A stretch of DNA of 64,000 bases, from NCBI GenBank assembly GCA_038093975.1, contig JBBPTG010000003.1:682001-746000 (forward strand), written 5' to 3'. The notes below the pieces were generated by a model. That model worked only from the letters and a program-made list of their open reading frames with translations, was not told where the DNA came from and did not search any database. The translations under genes were made by a program, and so were the position numbers. This document shows positions 36,776 through 48,062 of this stretch, one piece after another (position 1 is the stretch's first letter; every line of letters starts with the position of its first letter). This stretch comes from Chalciporus piperatus (taxonomy: Eukaryota; Basidiomycota; Agaricomycetes; Boletales; Boletaceae).

Positions 36776-38831
36776 CTAGAGTTTGGCCTTTACACCTGCT
36801 TTCTGCAGGATAGCCGCCTCTTTCTTCCTGAGCTCTGCTTCCCGCTGGTGCAATCCTGGTGCCCGCTTGAGTTCCCTTTGGCCCACTTGCTGGATGTGAA
36901 CCTAGAGAAGTGACATGTAAAATGCAAGCCTAAAATAAGGCGCTTAACTTACTGCATCAGGTCCCTGAAAGAGCAAAATGTCAATATCAAATGCCAAGTT
37001 GAAATGAGCAAGACGTACATCAGCCAACCGCAGTGTTCGCAGGCCAGCGTACGCGCTTGCTAGCTCTTGGTCTTGGCTGACTCCTTCTGCCCCGAATGCC
37101 TGGATGGCACGATCGACGACCCTGCACGCCATTTCGGGAACCACGAACTAGGAAACGGTGACAGAAACTGAGCGTCGGTATCTTTCATAGGACAAAATGA
37201 ACACACTTTGGCGATACCAATCTCCTTCAGAGCACCTTTAGCTTTGTAACGATCAATCTAACATGGTCGCATATTTATTTGGAGTTCAAATTGTTTGTCA
37301 AAAAACTTGCCTGAAGGGCCGCACTGAGTACGAGCAGTCTCCCTGATTCAATCTCGGCTCGCGACTGGGCAATTTCAGCAACCACAGTGCCTAACAACCT
37401 AATTTCAATACATGGCTCTCTGCAGGACTGGTCTACTCACCGTGCTCGTAGAGAAATTTGCCGAATGTCTTGCGCGAAGGATCGGTCACCCTCTGAATCA
37501 TCAAGTCAAGGGCTCTCGAGGCTGCGCCGATAGAACGCATGCAGTGATGGATGCGTCCAGGTCTGGTAAATTGGTTTGAAATCTGGGTAAAATGCCAAAG
37601 AAATCGTTACACACCCAAGGCGTCCTTGGATGATCTGCAAGAACATGAAGCTATATTTGCAAGGACAGCAAAGTAGTGGCCTACCTCAAAGCCTCTGCCC
37701 CACCCGAGTACCAGGTTGCCCAAGGGAACTCTCACATTCTCATAGATAACCTCACAGTGACCTTCGGGTGCATCATCGTACCCGAAAACATGCATCGGGC
37801 GCACAATCCGAACACCAGGGGCATCTGTAGGAACGATGACGACACTCTGTTGCATGTATCCATTCGGGTTCTCCGGGTCACTCTTGCCCATCACAAGGTG
37901 TAATTTCGTGCGGGAATCACCGGCACCAGAAATCCACCTAAGGAGCGAAAGCCAAGTCGGCATCATGAGCGGCCGACGATGATATGTCAAAGAAGATTAG
38001 CAACCATTTGTGTCCATTAATCACGATTTCATCCCCTTCCTGTCGAATGGAGGTTTTGATGTTGCGAGCATCCGAAGACGCCACTACGCATTGAATATGA
38101 GCGGAATGCAGATGATGATGAAAATGTAATTTGCTTGCCGAATCGCTCTGTCATTGCGAACGAAGAGCGAATCTCCCCGTTCAACAGCGGAGTAAGCCAT
38201 TTCTTCTGCTGCTCGGGAGAGCCATAGCGAGCGAGGACCTCTACATGAATTCAACAATTTAACAATTGCTCCTTGACAAAATTTTGAAGCAAATACCCAT
38301 ATTTCCGGTGTCTGGAGCAGCACAATTGACCGCCTCAGACGCCATGTGTCCCCCACGTCCGAGAACCTCTGCCATGACGGCGTACTGCCTTGGCGGTCAG
38401 CAACCATGGATTTAGCACGGAGGTGGCCTTACCTCAATATTTGATAGCGGGACACCATGCTGAGGGTAGTGTGCCTTGCTAAGGAAGAGGTTCCAGAGCC
38501 CGAGTTTGCGCGCTTTCACTTTCAGTTCCTCCATAATGGGTACTACAACCTTCCACCGCTGCACCGGGTCGTTGGGTATCTGTTCATGGTAAAGCTTGGA
38601 TGCGGGGTAAACCTCCTCCTATGCAATACGTCAGAGAGTCCCTAGCTCCCAAAGAACGTATAGTTTACCTCGAGAAAGCGGATAAGTTTTGCGAGAACCT
38701 CTTTCCCGTAAGGGGTGAACTTGTCCTCAATCTTCAAAAGGTCAGTCGGACTCTATGTGTACACGAACACGAGCACGAACGAGGTTCCAAGATCCTGCAG
38801 ATGTCAGTTCGACGACTGGGTGGTTTGCCAT
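36776..38831 (-). CDS. Acyl-CoA dehydrogenase, ACAD10/11-like, with C-terminal AKL
   Basis: FAD-dependent dehydrogenase of acyl-CoA beta-oxidation. Blocks seen in order: [80 protein letters not shown] (flavin/substrate motif), [39 protein letters not shown], and a C-terminal helix [20 protein letters not shown]. The protein ends [11 protein letters not shown] fits the peroxisomal PTS1 consensus, so fatty-acid oxidation in peroxisomes is likely. About eight introns. The one at 38084-38138 has a GC donor (GCAAGC) and an AG acceptor. The start at 38831 ([15 protein letters not shown]) is the best fit but depends on a small first intron. Confidence 0.85.
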
Positions 38832-39265
38832 GGTGTTCCGTAGGTGTGGTGTGAACTTGCAGTGATGCCCCACGAACTACTACTGCTGCCCGGTTATTCA
38901 TGGTACCCGTATGACCGCTCCCGGTTTCAGGCCCGAGGTCCAACGTCCAACAACCATCCAAGTTCACACACAGCGTCACGCGTCAAATCGTGACATAGCA
39001 TGGTAATTATGGGTTGTACTTTGGAGAGGACGGCATCGACGAACAGAAAGAAAAGGAGGTACTGTATGTGCCAGAATTAGTGTGTTCGTACGCTGCCTAA
39101 CGAGTAAATCAAGTACAGTAGCTCAAGTGAGTATGGTCGTCAGTAGTGAGTATGGATACAGCAATTGAGCGCAACGAGAAAACCAAGAGAAAGCAAGGAA
39201 GTATGCATAAGATGTTCAAGAAATACAACAGAAAAAGCATGGGCCTTAACCTGTGGCGAATTTGT
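38832..39265. other. Intergenic region
   Basis: About 430 bp between the end of the Zn2Cys6 gene and the start of the acyl-CoA dehydrogenase gene, both minus strand. No gene-like frame seen. Confidence 0.4.
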
Positions 39266-42200
39266 TTAAGATCGTGATCGGGGTGGAGACGGCCGTCCTT
39301 CGTGAGCCTCGGCGGAGGTGTCGCCAAAAGTGAATGGCAGTTCGGGGTCAATTCCGAAAGCGCCGGCATCGAATGATTGCCAGAGCGAATCCTGGTCACC
39401 TGATGGGTATCCATTTGCATTATAATTTCGGATGTAATCAAGTCCCAAGAACGGAAGCCCAGGAGCACGGAACGAAGAGGTTGGTGGTGTTGTGGAGAGT
39501 TGGTTGTACCCAACATCCGAGGAGCTGGCATACCACGATGGGTCTACGCCTGGCCGCTGCTCGTATGTGGCATATGGTAACGAAGTTCGCTGCGACCCCG
39601 GACCATAAATGTCAATAGCACGATGATCCCCCGATCCACCATCCCACTGATGGCTACCTGCCGACACAAGGGGGCTATGGTGCATCGTGTAATCGTGAGG
39701 GGAGGGAACGTGGAGTGGCGACAGGGGTGCGCCTGAATATTTGTACGGAGTAGCACCCATGAGATGAGGGCTTCCATCCTGTTGCTGAGTGGCCTCCATG
39801 GCAGACATAGATGGAGAGGGTAAATCGACGGAAGCTGGGGAGCTATGCGGACTAGACCTCCCGCCCATCGACTGTGGGCTGGAAAAAACTCCGGAATATG
39901 TGGACAAGCTCGGTCCACCGACACCCTCACTCTCTTCACGTCCGCGCTTGCGGGATGTCGACCGGTTTCGCTGTGCTGTAATGACGAAGCATCAGTAAAT
40001 GTCCTCACCAAATGAATAACTTGCTTACAATCGACACGATACGGTGAAGCGACAGGGGGGCGGCGAGTCGAATTTGGGTCCCGTGAGCGACTGATCTTCC
40101 TAGGTTTCGTCTTGATCGGGCGATTGACAGTAGGCGCCTGCCCAGAGGAAGAGACAAGGGATCGTCTACGTTCCAGTGCTGATGGCGCAACCTGAGAGAG
40201 GGAAACACCTGCAGCTTGTCTATCGTCATTGCTGGCTCTCCTGATAGCATCGTCTGCTGTGCTTGTCAACTCAGCAAGCAACTCCTTGCATTTGCGAGCG
40301 CCTGGCCAATGTCCTTCCCATGACTCTATGACTGGCAGACAGCTTCTGGCTTCGTCCATGGCAGTGATTGCAGCCTTCGGGTCCGGGGAATGCATGGCAT
40401 ACAGAAGGATGATGACAGCGGAACTGAAGAGATGTTGAATGAAAAAGGCGAGGTGATGCGAGGGCGGTACGACGTTATTAATCGAAGGTGCGAGGCGGAG
40501 GCATGAACGTGCAGACGTGACTGCCCTTGCAGTGGAGTTTGGCACGACTGACTGGTCACGCTTGACTGGTAGGAAATTGCGGTGAAGCGTAGTGAGCACT
40601 GAGTAGTAGTGGCTGCACAGTACGACCGTCATAGACATATGCTTGTCGCTCGTGCTCGGGTTCCTGAAAGAGGGAGGTAGTTCTTCAAACCACCTAGTGA
40701 GTTCCAGGTCGAGGGTCTCAACCGAGCGCTCCAACTCCGCTCTCTTCTCCGGTTCCAATGTGTCCTTGCAGACGTCGACTGCGTAGACTTGGCGCAGGAC
40801 CCGACCGGCGATCTGGTATAGAGTCACGAGGGCTATGTTGCCCGACATCAGGGACGGAGGCTTTTGCGAAAGCTGAGCGCCTGTGAAGTACTCAGGTAAC
40901 AACTCGTCATCGGCGTCCACAGGGAGTTCGACATCACAGTCAGCATCCTCAATGCCAAGAGGACGACCAAGCGCTAGTGCCAGCATGCGATCTAGACAGT
41001 ATACGCCCCACCATATTTTCCGCCGTGTTTCTTTCTCGACGGGTGATATGGATAGGCGGCGGGGTGAGCGCTATTACGTCGTTAGCAATTGCTACGGTTT
41101 TAGGAACTAAAACTTACATGCAAGCCTAGGTCCTGCGCACTGCGCACCGCTTGTCCCACGAGGAGCCAAGCCTGCGGCAGGCAGTTGATCGAACATAGGA
41201 ACGAGGACATGAGAATAAAACTTTGGACGTGAGATACTTGGATCCATGCATGGCTGATGTAGTGGAGAAGCAAGGCTCTGATAATGGGTAAGCCACGACA
41301 GGTGAGCGGCGATCAAGCATGGAATCTTACCTCTCGTAGTAGACCATCCCCATCCCACCATCGTCTTGGCGATCGCTTGTAAGGCGTGGGTCATTGACCA
41401 AACGAGCGGCACAAGCGAAGACCGCGAAGACAACAGAGACAAAAGGTGCCTCAGCTTGGATGAAGGCCGTGTCACTCCTCCTTCCCATGAGACGTTTGTA
41501 CCTGGCTATGAATGAGGGCTTGTCGAGAATGGGCATTAAAAAGTGGAAGCGTTCAAAATATGCATCAATCTATCACGCAATCAGAATTAGCAGCAGATAG
41601 CATGTCAGACGTATCATTACTTACCAGCTTATCACACAGGTCTTCGTCTGGATATTCAACTTCGTCTGCACTGGGGAGAGCACGTATCTTCCCGAAGAAG
41701 ACCGATGCTGGGAAATATAGCTTATTTGCACTAGGGCCAGGCGCCAGGGGGTCTTCTTCCGTGGGGGAAACACGATGCAGAGGGTTCGTCGTGAGAGTAC
41801 GGAAGGACTGAATCAGTGACATGGTGGAGGAGCCACCTATCCAGCGAAGACCGCCATGCTCATCAAGGGCTAGTTGACCGAACGATTCAGAGACATCATC
41901 CTCCATCTTGACAGAAGTCGACTCGGGTGAAGAGCTGTCCTCGGTTCGGGCATCTGCGGCAGCCTTTGATGACATTGCCTGCAGGACCGCTGATGCCGGA
42001 GATAGAGCGGCCCCCTCGGCGTTACCAAGTGCTGAGGATGACCCCTGCGTTGCGGAAACTCCCAATGATGGACCCAATTGCTCAAGCACGGGTGTAATTT
42101 GAGAGAACAATGACTCCATGTGCAGGAGGCGAGCTTCGAGCTCTTGCACATAGCTGCGAGACAAGTGAGACGGGGTGAAACAGGAAATGGGGCGAACTCA

Positions 42201-42632
42201 CTGTCTGCTCAACGCGGCCCTATCCTTTGTCTGGAGCCAGGTGCATTGCGATCCCGACGATTGGCACTGTGCGCAGGTCGGTTCGCAGCCATCACACTTG
42301 ATTTTCTTTCGCCTGAAATTGATTTGTTAGTTGCGGGTGAAACCGAGGAGAAAGCGGGTTGGTACGGACCTGCAGCTCTCGCATGCACGCCAGACTCTCC
42401 GACGCTGAAGCTGGACGGGTTTAGTGCCTGCGTCTGGTGGTACAGAGTCGTCGTCGATGCGTTTCTTCTTTGACTGGTGAGCCATTGAATAGTGGTCGTC
42501 GGTGTTGAAGTAGAGTTGAGGACGGACGTGTTCTTGTGAATAATGAATGTGGGGTCGGACGGTGTCCAGATATCGTCGGACAGCTGTCGGGTCGGCCCGA
42601 TTGGGGTACCATTGCTGACTAATCCAATCCAT
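39266..42632 (-). CDS. Zn2Cys6 fungal transcription factor
   Basis: Fungal binuclear-zinc regulator. The cluster is split by an intron: RRVWRACESCR, then RKKIKCDGCEPTCAQCQSSG and SQC. The six ligand cysteines keep the usual spacing, and an additional Cys sits between the third and fourth. A coiled linker (SYVQELEARLLHMESLFSQI) follows for dimerisation. The middle region includes the fungal transcription-factor domain, for example LTRWFEELPPSFRNP and AARLVNDPRLTSDRQ. The C-terminus is Ser/Pro/Tyr-rich and ends HEGRPSPPRSRS. Seven or so introns. It is the last gene before the telomeric tract, about 1.1 kb away. The regulon cannot be read from the sequence. Confidence 0.87.
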
Positions 42633-43725
42633 GACTCAAAAGCTGCACAGCCATCATGTCAGCCTTTCCTCGAGCCGCAACCAGTACACGATGCCGACGT
42701 ACCGTGCTTGACCGTGTCGTGCTTGTGCAGTCCGTTGCACAGTAAAACGGGCGGAAAAGGTATGTGTGAGGCACACCCACTGGGTCTCTCCTTCACCCTG
42801 TCTTTTATAAGAACAAACTTCGGAAATGAACGTCATTCCTGTGACCCGTTGGCACCTCCACCGTATCAGCATATGTCTTATTTTTTCCGGACACCCTTGC
42901 ACCCGATTCCGTTCGTCAGGCCCCAGTTCGGACATCATAGCCTCCAGCTGAATACCTGGCCCACACCTCACCCCTTCCAAGCGAGTAGATGCATTGCCCG
43001 TTTGCCTGCCTTGCTCTTCTCTAGTTCTTGGGGTGCCGAGCAAGCTTCACCCCTCGATCGGTCAGTGGTCACCAAGAACGCGTCAGCCGTCCCATTCCAG
43101 TAACCGTTACGCCCCGTATGTTCTTCCGCGAAGGAATCCGGCAACATACCTCGAATGCGGTCACATAATTTTGCTCCACCCCCATTATTAAGGAACCTGC
43201 TACAGCGGTGCTGCGCTATACAGTTGGTTTTTGTTCTAGCCGCTTGTCATACGGTAGCAATGGTTCCATGGAAACTTTTTTTCATATCCAGACCGGAAGA
43301 AAATCCACCCCGGACGCAAATTGCTCTTATTATCTCTCTATCTTCAAATCTATCGCACCTTTTGGGGCTCAGCTGACCTACCGCACGTGTAGAACAATGG
43401 AAGTCGAGCTTAGGATGGTAAAATATGGTAAATTGCTTTGTCGCCACCACCCTCGGGTCTCATTCCCTCTGGGAAATTTTGAGATTCTATCACGCTAACC
43501 AACTCCTGATCGCCAGGATCTTCCATTCGGTGACCTAACCGTGCTGAGTTCGAGAGCAATCCAGCCTAAACAGAACTCCCCATCAACTCGTAGGCCCCCT
43601 GGAAACAGGGAACGCGCCGGTCCGTGTCAAGTAGGCCCAGAACACGGGCACCCCGTCCAGGTGAAACGGGGACGTTTTGCAGTATCACCCAGAACGCGTT
43701 CGCGAGGAAAGCGTATCAGAAGCGT
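42633..43725. other. Upstream region of the Zn2Cys6 gene, up to the telomeric tract
   Basis: About 1.1 kb with no convincing gene. The proximal part is presumably the promoter and 5' UTR of the minus-strand regulator. The open frames at 42,994-43,729 look random. The last bases before the telomere repeat (ending AGAAGCGTC) show no repeat and no similarity to the 2.1 kb units that follow. Confidence 0.45.
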
Positions 43726-43881
43726 CTAACCCTAACCTAACCCTAACCTAACCCTAACCCTAACCCTAACCTAACCCTAACCCTAACCTAACCCTAACCT
43801 AACCCTAACCTAACCCTAACCTAACCCTAACCCTAACCCTAACCCTAACCCTAACCTAACCCTAACCTAACCCTAACCTAA
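43726..43881 (+). repeat. Internal telomeric tract (CCCTAA/CCTAA)n
   Basis: About 155 bp made only of CCCTAA hexamers mixed with CCTAA pentamers, roughly 28 units, with no other interruptions. On the plus strand it is entirely the C-rich strand, the orientation expected at the left tip of a chromosome. It runs directly into the first 2.1 kb unit at a shared TAATATTCGAG. Confidence 0.97.
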
Positions 43882-45962
43882 TATTCGAGTATTGCGTATT
43901 GCATGTGACCTGATGTGTATATGACATTACCCATGTCTGGCTAGATAAAAAAACTAACCCCAAGACTGGAGAAACTCTCAGACTCAAACAGAGATAACCG
44001 AGAACCGAGAAATGATAATCCCTCCCCTAACATTTTTAACCGCGAAACCAAGCTTAACCGGTGGGCTGCCAACGCAAGGCTATTTCTGTGGAGATTTCAT
44101 GGTTGTAGTCATGGTTACACTCTGGTGGTAAGTGGTCTACTACACTCTGCTACACATTTGTTGATATATTTGATGTTTTTGCCATGAAGTCTGATATCAC
44201 GGTTGGTTCTTCCCGCTTACATAAGCAAAGTTGTAGATCATTGTCAATTGGTCTATTTTTGTCTAATAACCGTGAGACAATGTCTTGATTTGGTCGAAAT
44301 ATATCGAAAATAGTTGTTGGCTTGTTTTTGATCAGTTTGAGTATTGCGCATTGAATGTTATATGATGTGTGATGTGAAGTAAAGCACCTGATGTGACTAG
44401 ATTAAACTCTCGCACTCAGACTGTGGGAATTCCCAGACTCTCTTCCGAGAAACGAGAAACGAGAAATGATGATCCCTTTGCTAACCATTTTAACCTCGAG
44501 ACCAACTTTAACCGGTGTACCGCCAACGCAAGGCTATTTTCATGGAGATTATGTATTTGTAGTCTAGAGAAAAAGATTGTCTGGTCAGCTTGATCTACTA
44601 TGCTTTGCTACACTCACTTGACTGATATCTTCATGTCTTTTCTCACTGAAGCTAATGTCACGGTTGGTTCTTCCCGCTAATATAAGTAAAGTTGTAGTCC
44701 ATGTAAAATGAATTATTTTCCGCCCAATAACCGTGAAATAATCTCTTGATTTGGTCGAGATAACATGAAAATACTCCAGAGTAGTATATGTTGGTGCTGT
44801 GTTTTATTTTGGCTATAATTTGGGCTCGATGTTTCCCGCTAATATAAGCAAAGTTGTGCGTCATGATCATATGGTTTATGTTTGTTAAATGACCGTGAGC
44901 ATATTCCTTGATTTGGTCGACGTGTGCTTGAAATACATTGTGTAACAGTGGCTACACTTTGCTAATGAAATGCTTCTTTGATCGGTTGAGATCAAGGTTG
45001 CGGTTGGTTTTTCCCGCTTACATAAGCAAAGTTGTAGCTGATGGTCATGTGATTCAATCTGGTCTCATGACCATGGAAATATTTCTTGATTTGATTGGCT
45101 TGTGCATTCAACTTGTAAGTTCAAGCAAATCCTAGTCAAGTGTAGCGGAGTGTAGGCAAATGACTAGCGTTGAGCTAATGGTCGCTAGTGACCAGAGTTA
45201 TGCTACACTTGACTACACTTGGCTACACTTTGCTAGTGAATTTCGCTTTTTTGTGTGTTTCAACTCAGATTGCGGTTGGTTTTTCCCGCTTACATAAGCA
45301 AAGTTGTGCGTGATGATCATATGGTTTATTTTTGTTCAAGGTGCGTGAGAATATGTCTTGATTTGGTTGACGTGCAAGTTAAACTTGTGAATTCAAGCAA
45401 ATTTCAATCTTGTGTAGCAAAGTGTAGGCAGACAACTACCCTTGAGCTAATGGTTGCTAATGGTTGCTAGTGGCCGGAGTTTTCCTACACTTGCGCTACA
45501 CTTCGACTACACTTTGCTAATGAAACTCTTCTTTGACTGGTTGAGGCCAAGATTGCGTTCGATTCTTCCCGCTTACATAAGCAAAGTCGTAGCTGATAGT
45601 CACATGACTTGTTCTGGTCGAATGACTGTGGGACAATTCCTTAATTTGGTCGACTTGTGGATTAAACATCTCATGTAGCATTGGATAGACCGCTTGACTA
45701 CACTTTGCTAATCAAAGGTGTTGATCACTAGTGGTCAGACTTTTGCTACACTTTTGTGACACGTTGACTAGGCTCTGACTACACTTTGCTAGTAAATTTC
45801 GCATTTTTTCTTGTTTAGACTTGGATTGTAGTCGTTTCTTTCCGCTTATGTAAGCAAGGTTATGCGACATGATCTTATGGTCTATTTATGTCTGATGATC
45901 ATGTGAGTATCTCTTGATTTGATTGAATTAGCTTGACAATGCTTGTTGCTATTATTTGGTTA
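43881..45962 (+). repeat. Subtelomeric 2.1 kb tandem unit, copy 1
   Basis: A 2,082 bp unit starting ATATTCGAGTATTGCG. It contains about seven internal sub-repeats centred on CCCGCTTACATAAGCAAAG (near 44,205, 44,667, 44,832, 45,008, 45,282, 45,565 and, diverged, 45,841). Each is followed some 60-80 nt later by TTGATTTGGT. CTACACTTTGCTA and its reverse complement recur between them. No protein-coding signal is seen. Confidence 0.95.
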
Positions 45963-48062
45963 ATATTCGAGTATTGCGTATTGCATGTGACCTGATGTGT
46001 ATATGACATTACCCATGTCTGGCTAGATAAAAAAACTAACCCCAAGACTGGAGAAACTCTCAGACTCAAACAGAGATAACCGAGAACCGAGAAATGATAA
46101 TCCCTCCCCTAACATTTTTAACCGCGAAACCAAGCTTAACCGGTGGGCTGCCAACGCAAGGCTATTTCTGTGGAGATTTCATGGTTGTAGTCATGGTTAC
46201 ACTCTGGTGGTAAGTGGTCTACTACACTCTGCTACACATTTGTTGATATATTTGATGTTTTTGCCATGAAGTCTGATATCACGGTTGGTTCTTCCCGCTT
46301 ACATAAGCAAAGTTGTAGATCATTGTCAATTGGTCTATTTTTGTCTAATAACCGTGAGACAATGTCTTGATTTGGTCGAAATATATCGAAAATAGTTGTT
46401 GGCTTGTTTTTGATCAGTTTGAGTATTGCACATTGAATGTTATATGATGTGTGATGTGAAGTAAAGCACCTGATGTGACTAGATTAAACTCTCACACTCA
46501 GACTGTGAAAATTCCCAGACTCTCTTCCGAGAAACGAGAAACGAGAAATGATGATCCCTTTGCTAACCATTTTAACCTCGAGACCAACTTTAACCTCGAG
46601 ACCAACTTTAACCGGTGTACCGCCAACGCAAGGCTATTTTCATGGAGATTATGTATTTGTAGTCTAGAGAAAAAGATTGTCTGGTCAGCTTGATCTACTA
46701 TGCTTTGCTACACTCACTTGACTGATATCTTCATGTCTTTTCTCACTGAAGCTAATGTCACGGTTGGTTCTTCCCGCTAATATAAGTAAAGTTGTAGTCC
46801 ATGTAAAATGAATTATTTTCCGCCCAATAACCGTGAAATAATCTCTTGATTTGGTCGAGATAACATGAAAATACTCCAGAGTAGTATATGTTGGTGCTGT
46901 GTTTTATTTTGGCTATAATTTGGGCTCGATGTTTCCCGCTAATATAAGCAAAGTTGTGCGTCATGATCATATGGTTTATGTTTGTTAAATGACCGTGAGC
47001 ATATTCCTTGATTTGGTCGACGTGTGCTTGAAATACATTGTGTAACAGTGGCTACACTTTGCTAATGAAATGCTTCTTTGATCGGTTGAGATCAAGGTTG
47101 CGGTTGGTTTTTCCTGCTTACATAAGCAAAGTTGTAGCTGATGGTCATGTGATTCAATCTGGTCTCATGACCATGGAAATATTTCTTGATTTGATTGGCT
47201 TGTGCATTCAACTTGTAAGTTCAAGCAAATCCTAGTCAAGTGTAGCGGAGTGTAGGCAAATGACTAGCGTTGAGCTAATGGTCGCTAGTGACCAGAGTTA
47301 TGCTACACTTGACTACACTTGGCTACACTTTGCTAGTGAATTTCGCTTTTTTGTGTGTTTCAACTCAGATTGCGGTTGGTTTTTCCCGCTTACATAAGCA
47401 AAGTTGTGCGTGATGATCATATGGTTTATTTTTGTTCAAGGTGCGTGAGAATATGTCTTGATTTGGTTGATGTGCAAGTTAAACTTGTGAATTCAAGCAA
47501 ATTTCAATCTTGTGTAGCAAAGTGTAGGCAGACAACTACCCTTGAGCTAATGGTTGCTAATGGTTGCTAGTGGCCGGAGTTTTCCTACACTTGCGCTACA
47601 CTTCGACTACACTTTGCTAATGAAACTCTTCTTTGACTGGTTGAGGCCAAGATTGCGTTCGATTCTTCCCGCTTACATAAGCAAAGTCGTAGCTGATAGT
47701 CACATGACTTGTTCTGGTCGAATGACTGTGGGACAATTCCTTAATTTGGTCGACCTGTGGATTAAACATCTCATGTAGCATTGGATAGACCGCTTGACTA
47801 CACTTTGCTAATCAAAGGTGTTGATCACTAGTGGTCAGACTTTTGCTACACTTTTGTGACACGTTGACTAGGCTCTGACTACACTTTGCTAGTAAATTTC
47901 GCATTTTTTCTTGTTTAGACTTGGATTGTAGTCGTTTCTTTCCGCTTATGTAAGCAAGGTTATGCGACATGATCTTATGGTCTATTTATGTCTGATGATC
48001 ATGTGAGTATCTCTTGATTTGATTGAATTAGCTTGACAATGCTTGTTGCTATTATTTGGTTA
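45963..48062 (+). repeat. Subtelomeric 2.1 kb tandem unit, copy 2
   Basis: A 2,100 bp copy, nearly identical to copy 1. The 18 bp length difference is an internal duplication of TAACCTCGAGACCAACTT near 46,574-46,610. Other differences are scattered single bases. Confidence 0.95.

Noticed and set aside
43726..43881. A CRISPR-like or ordinary microsatellite reading of the repeat
   Set aside because: Unit sequence is exactly the TTAGGG/TTAGG telomere type, with no spacers, next to subtelomeric repeats.
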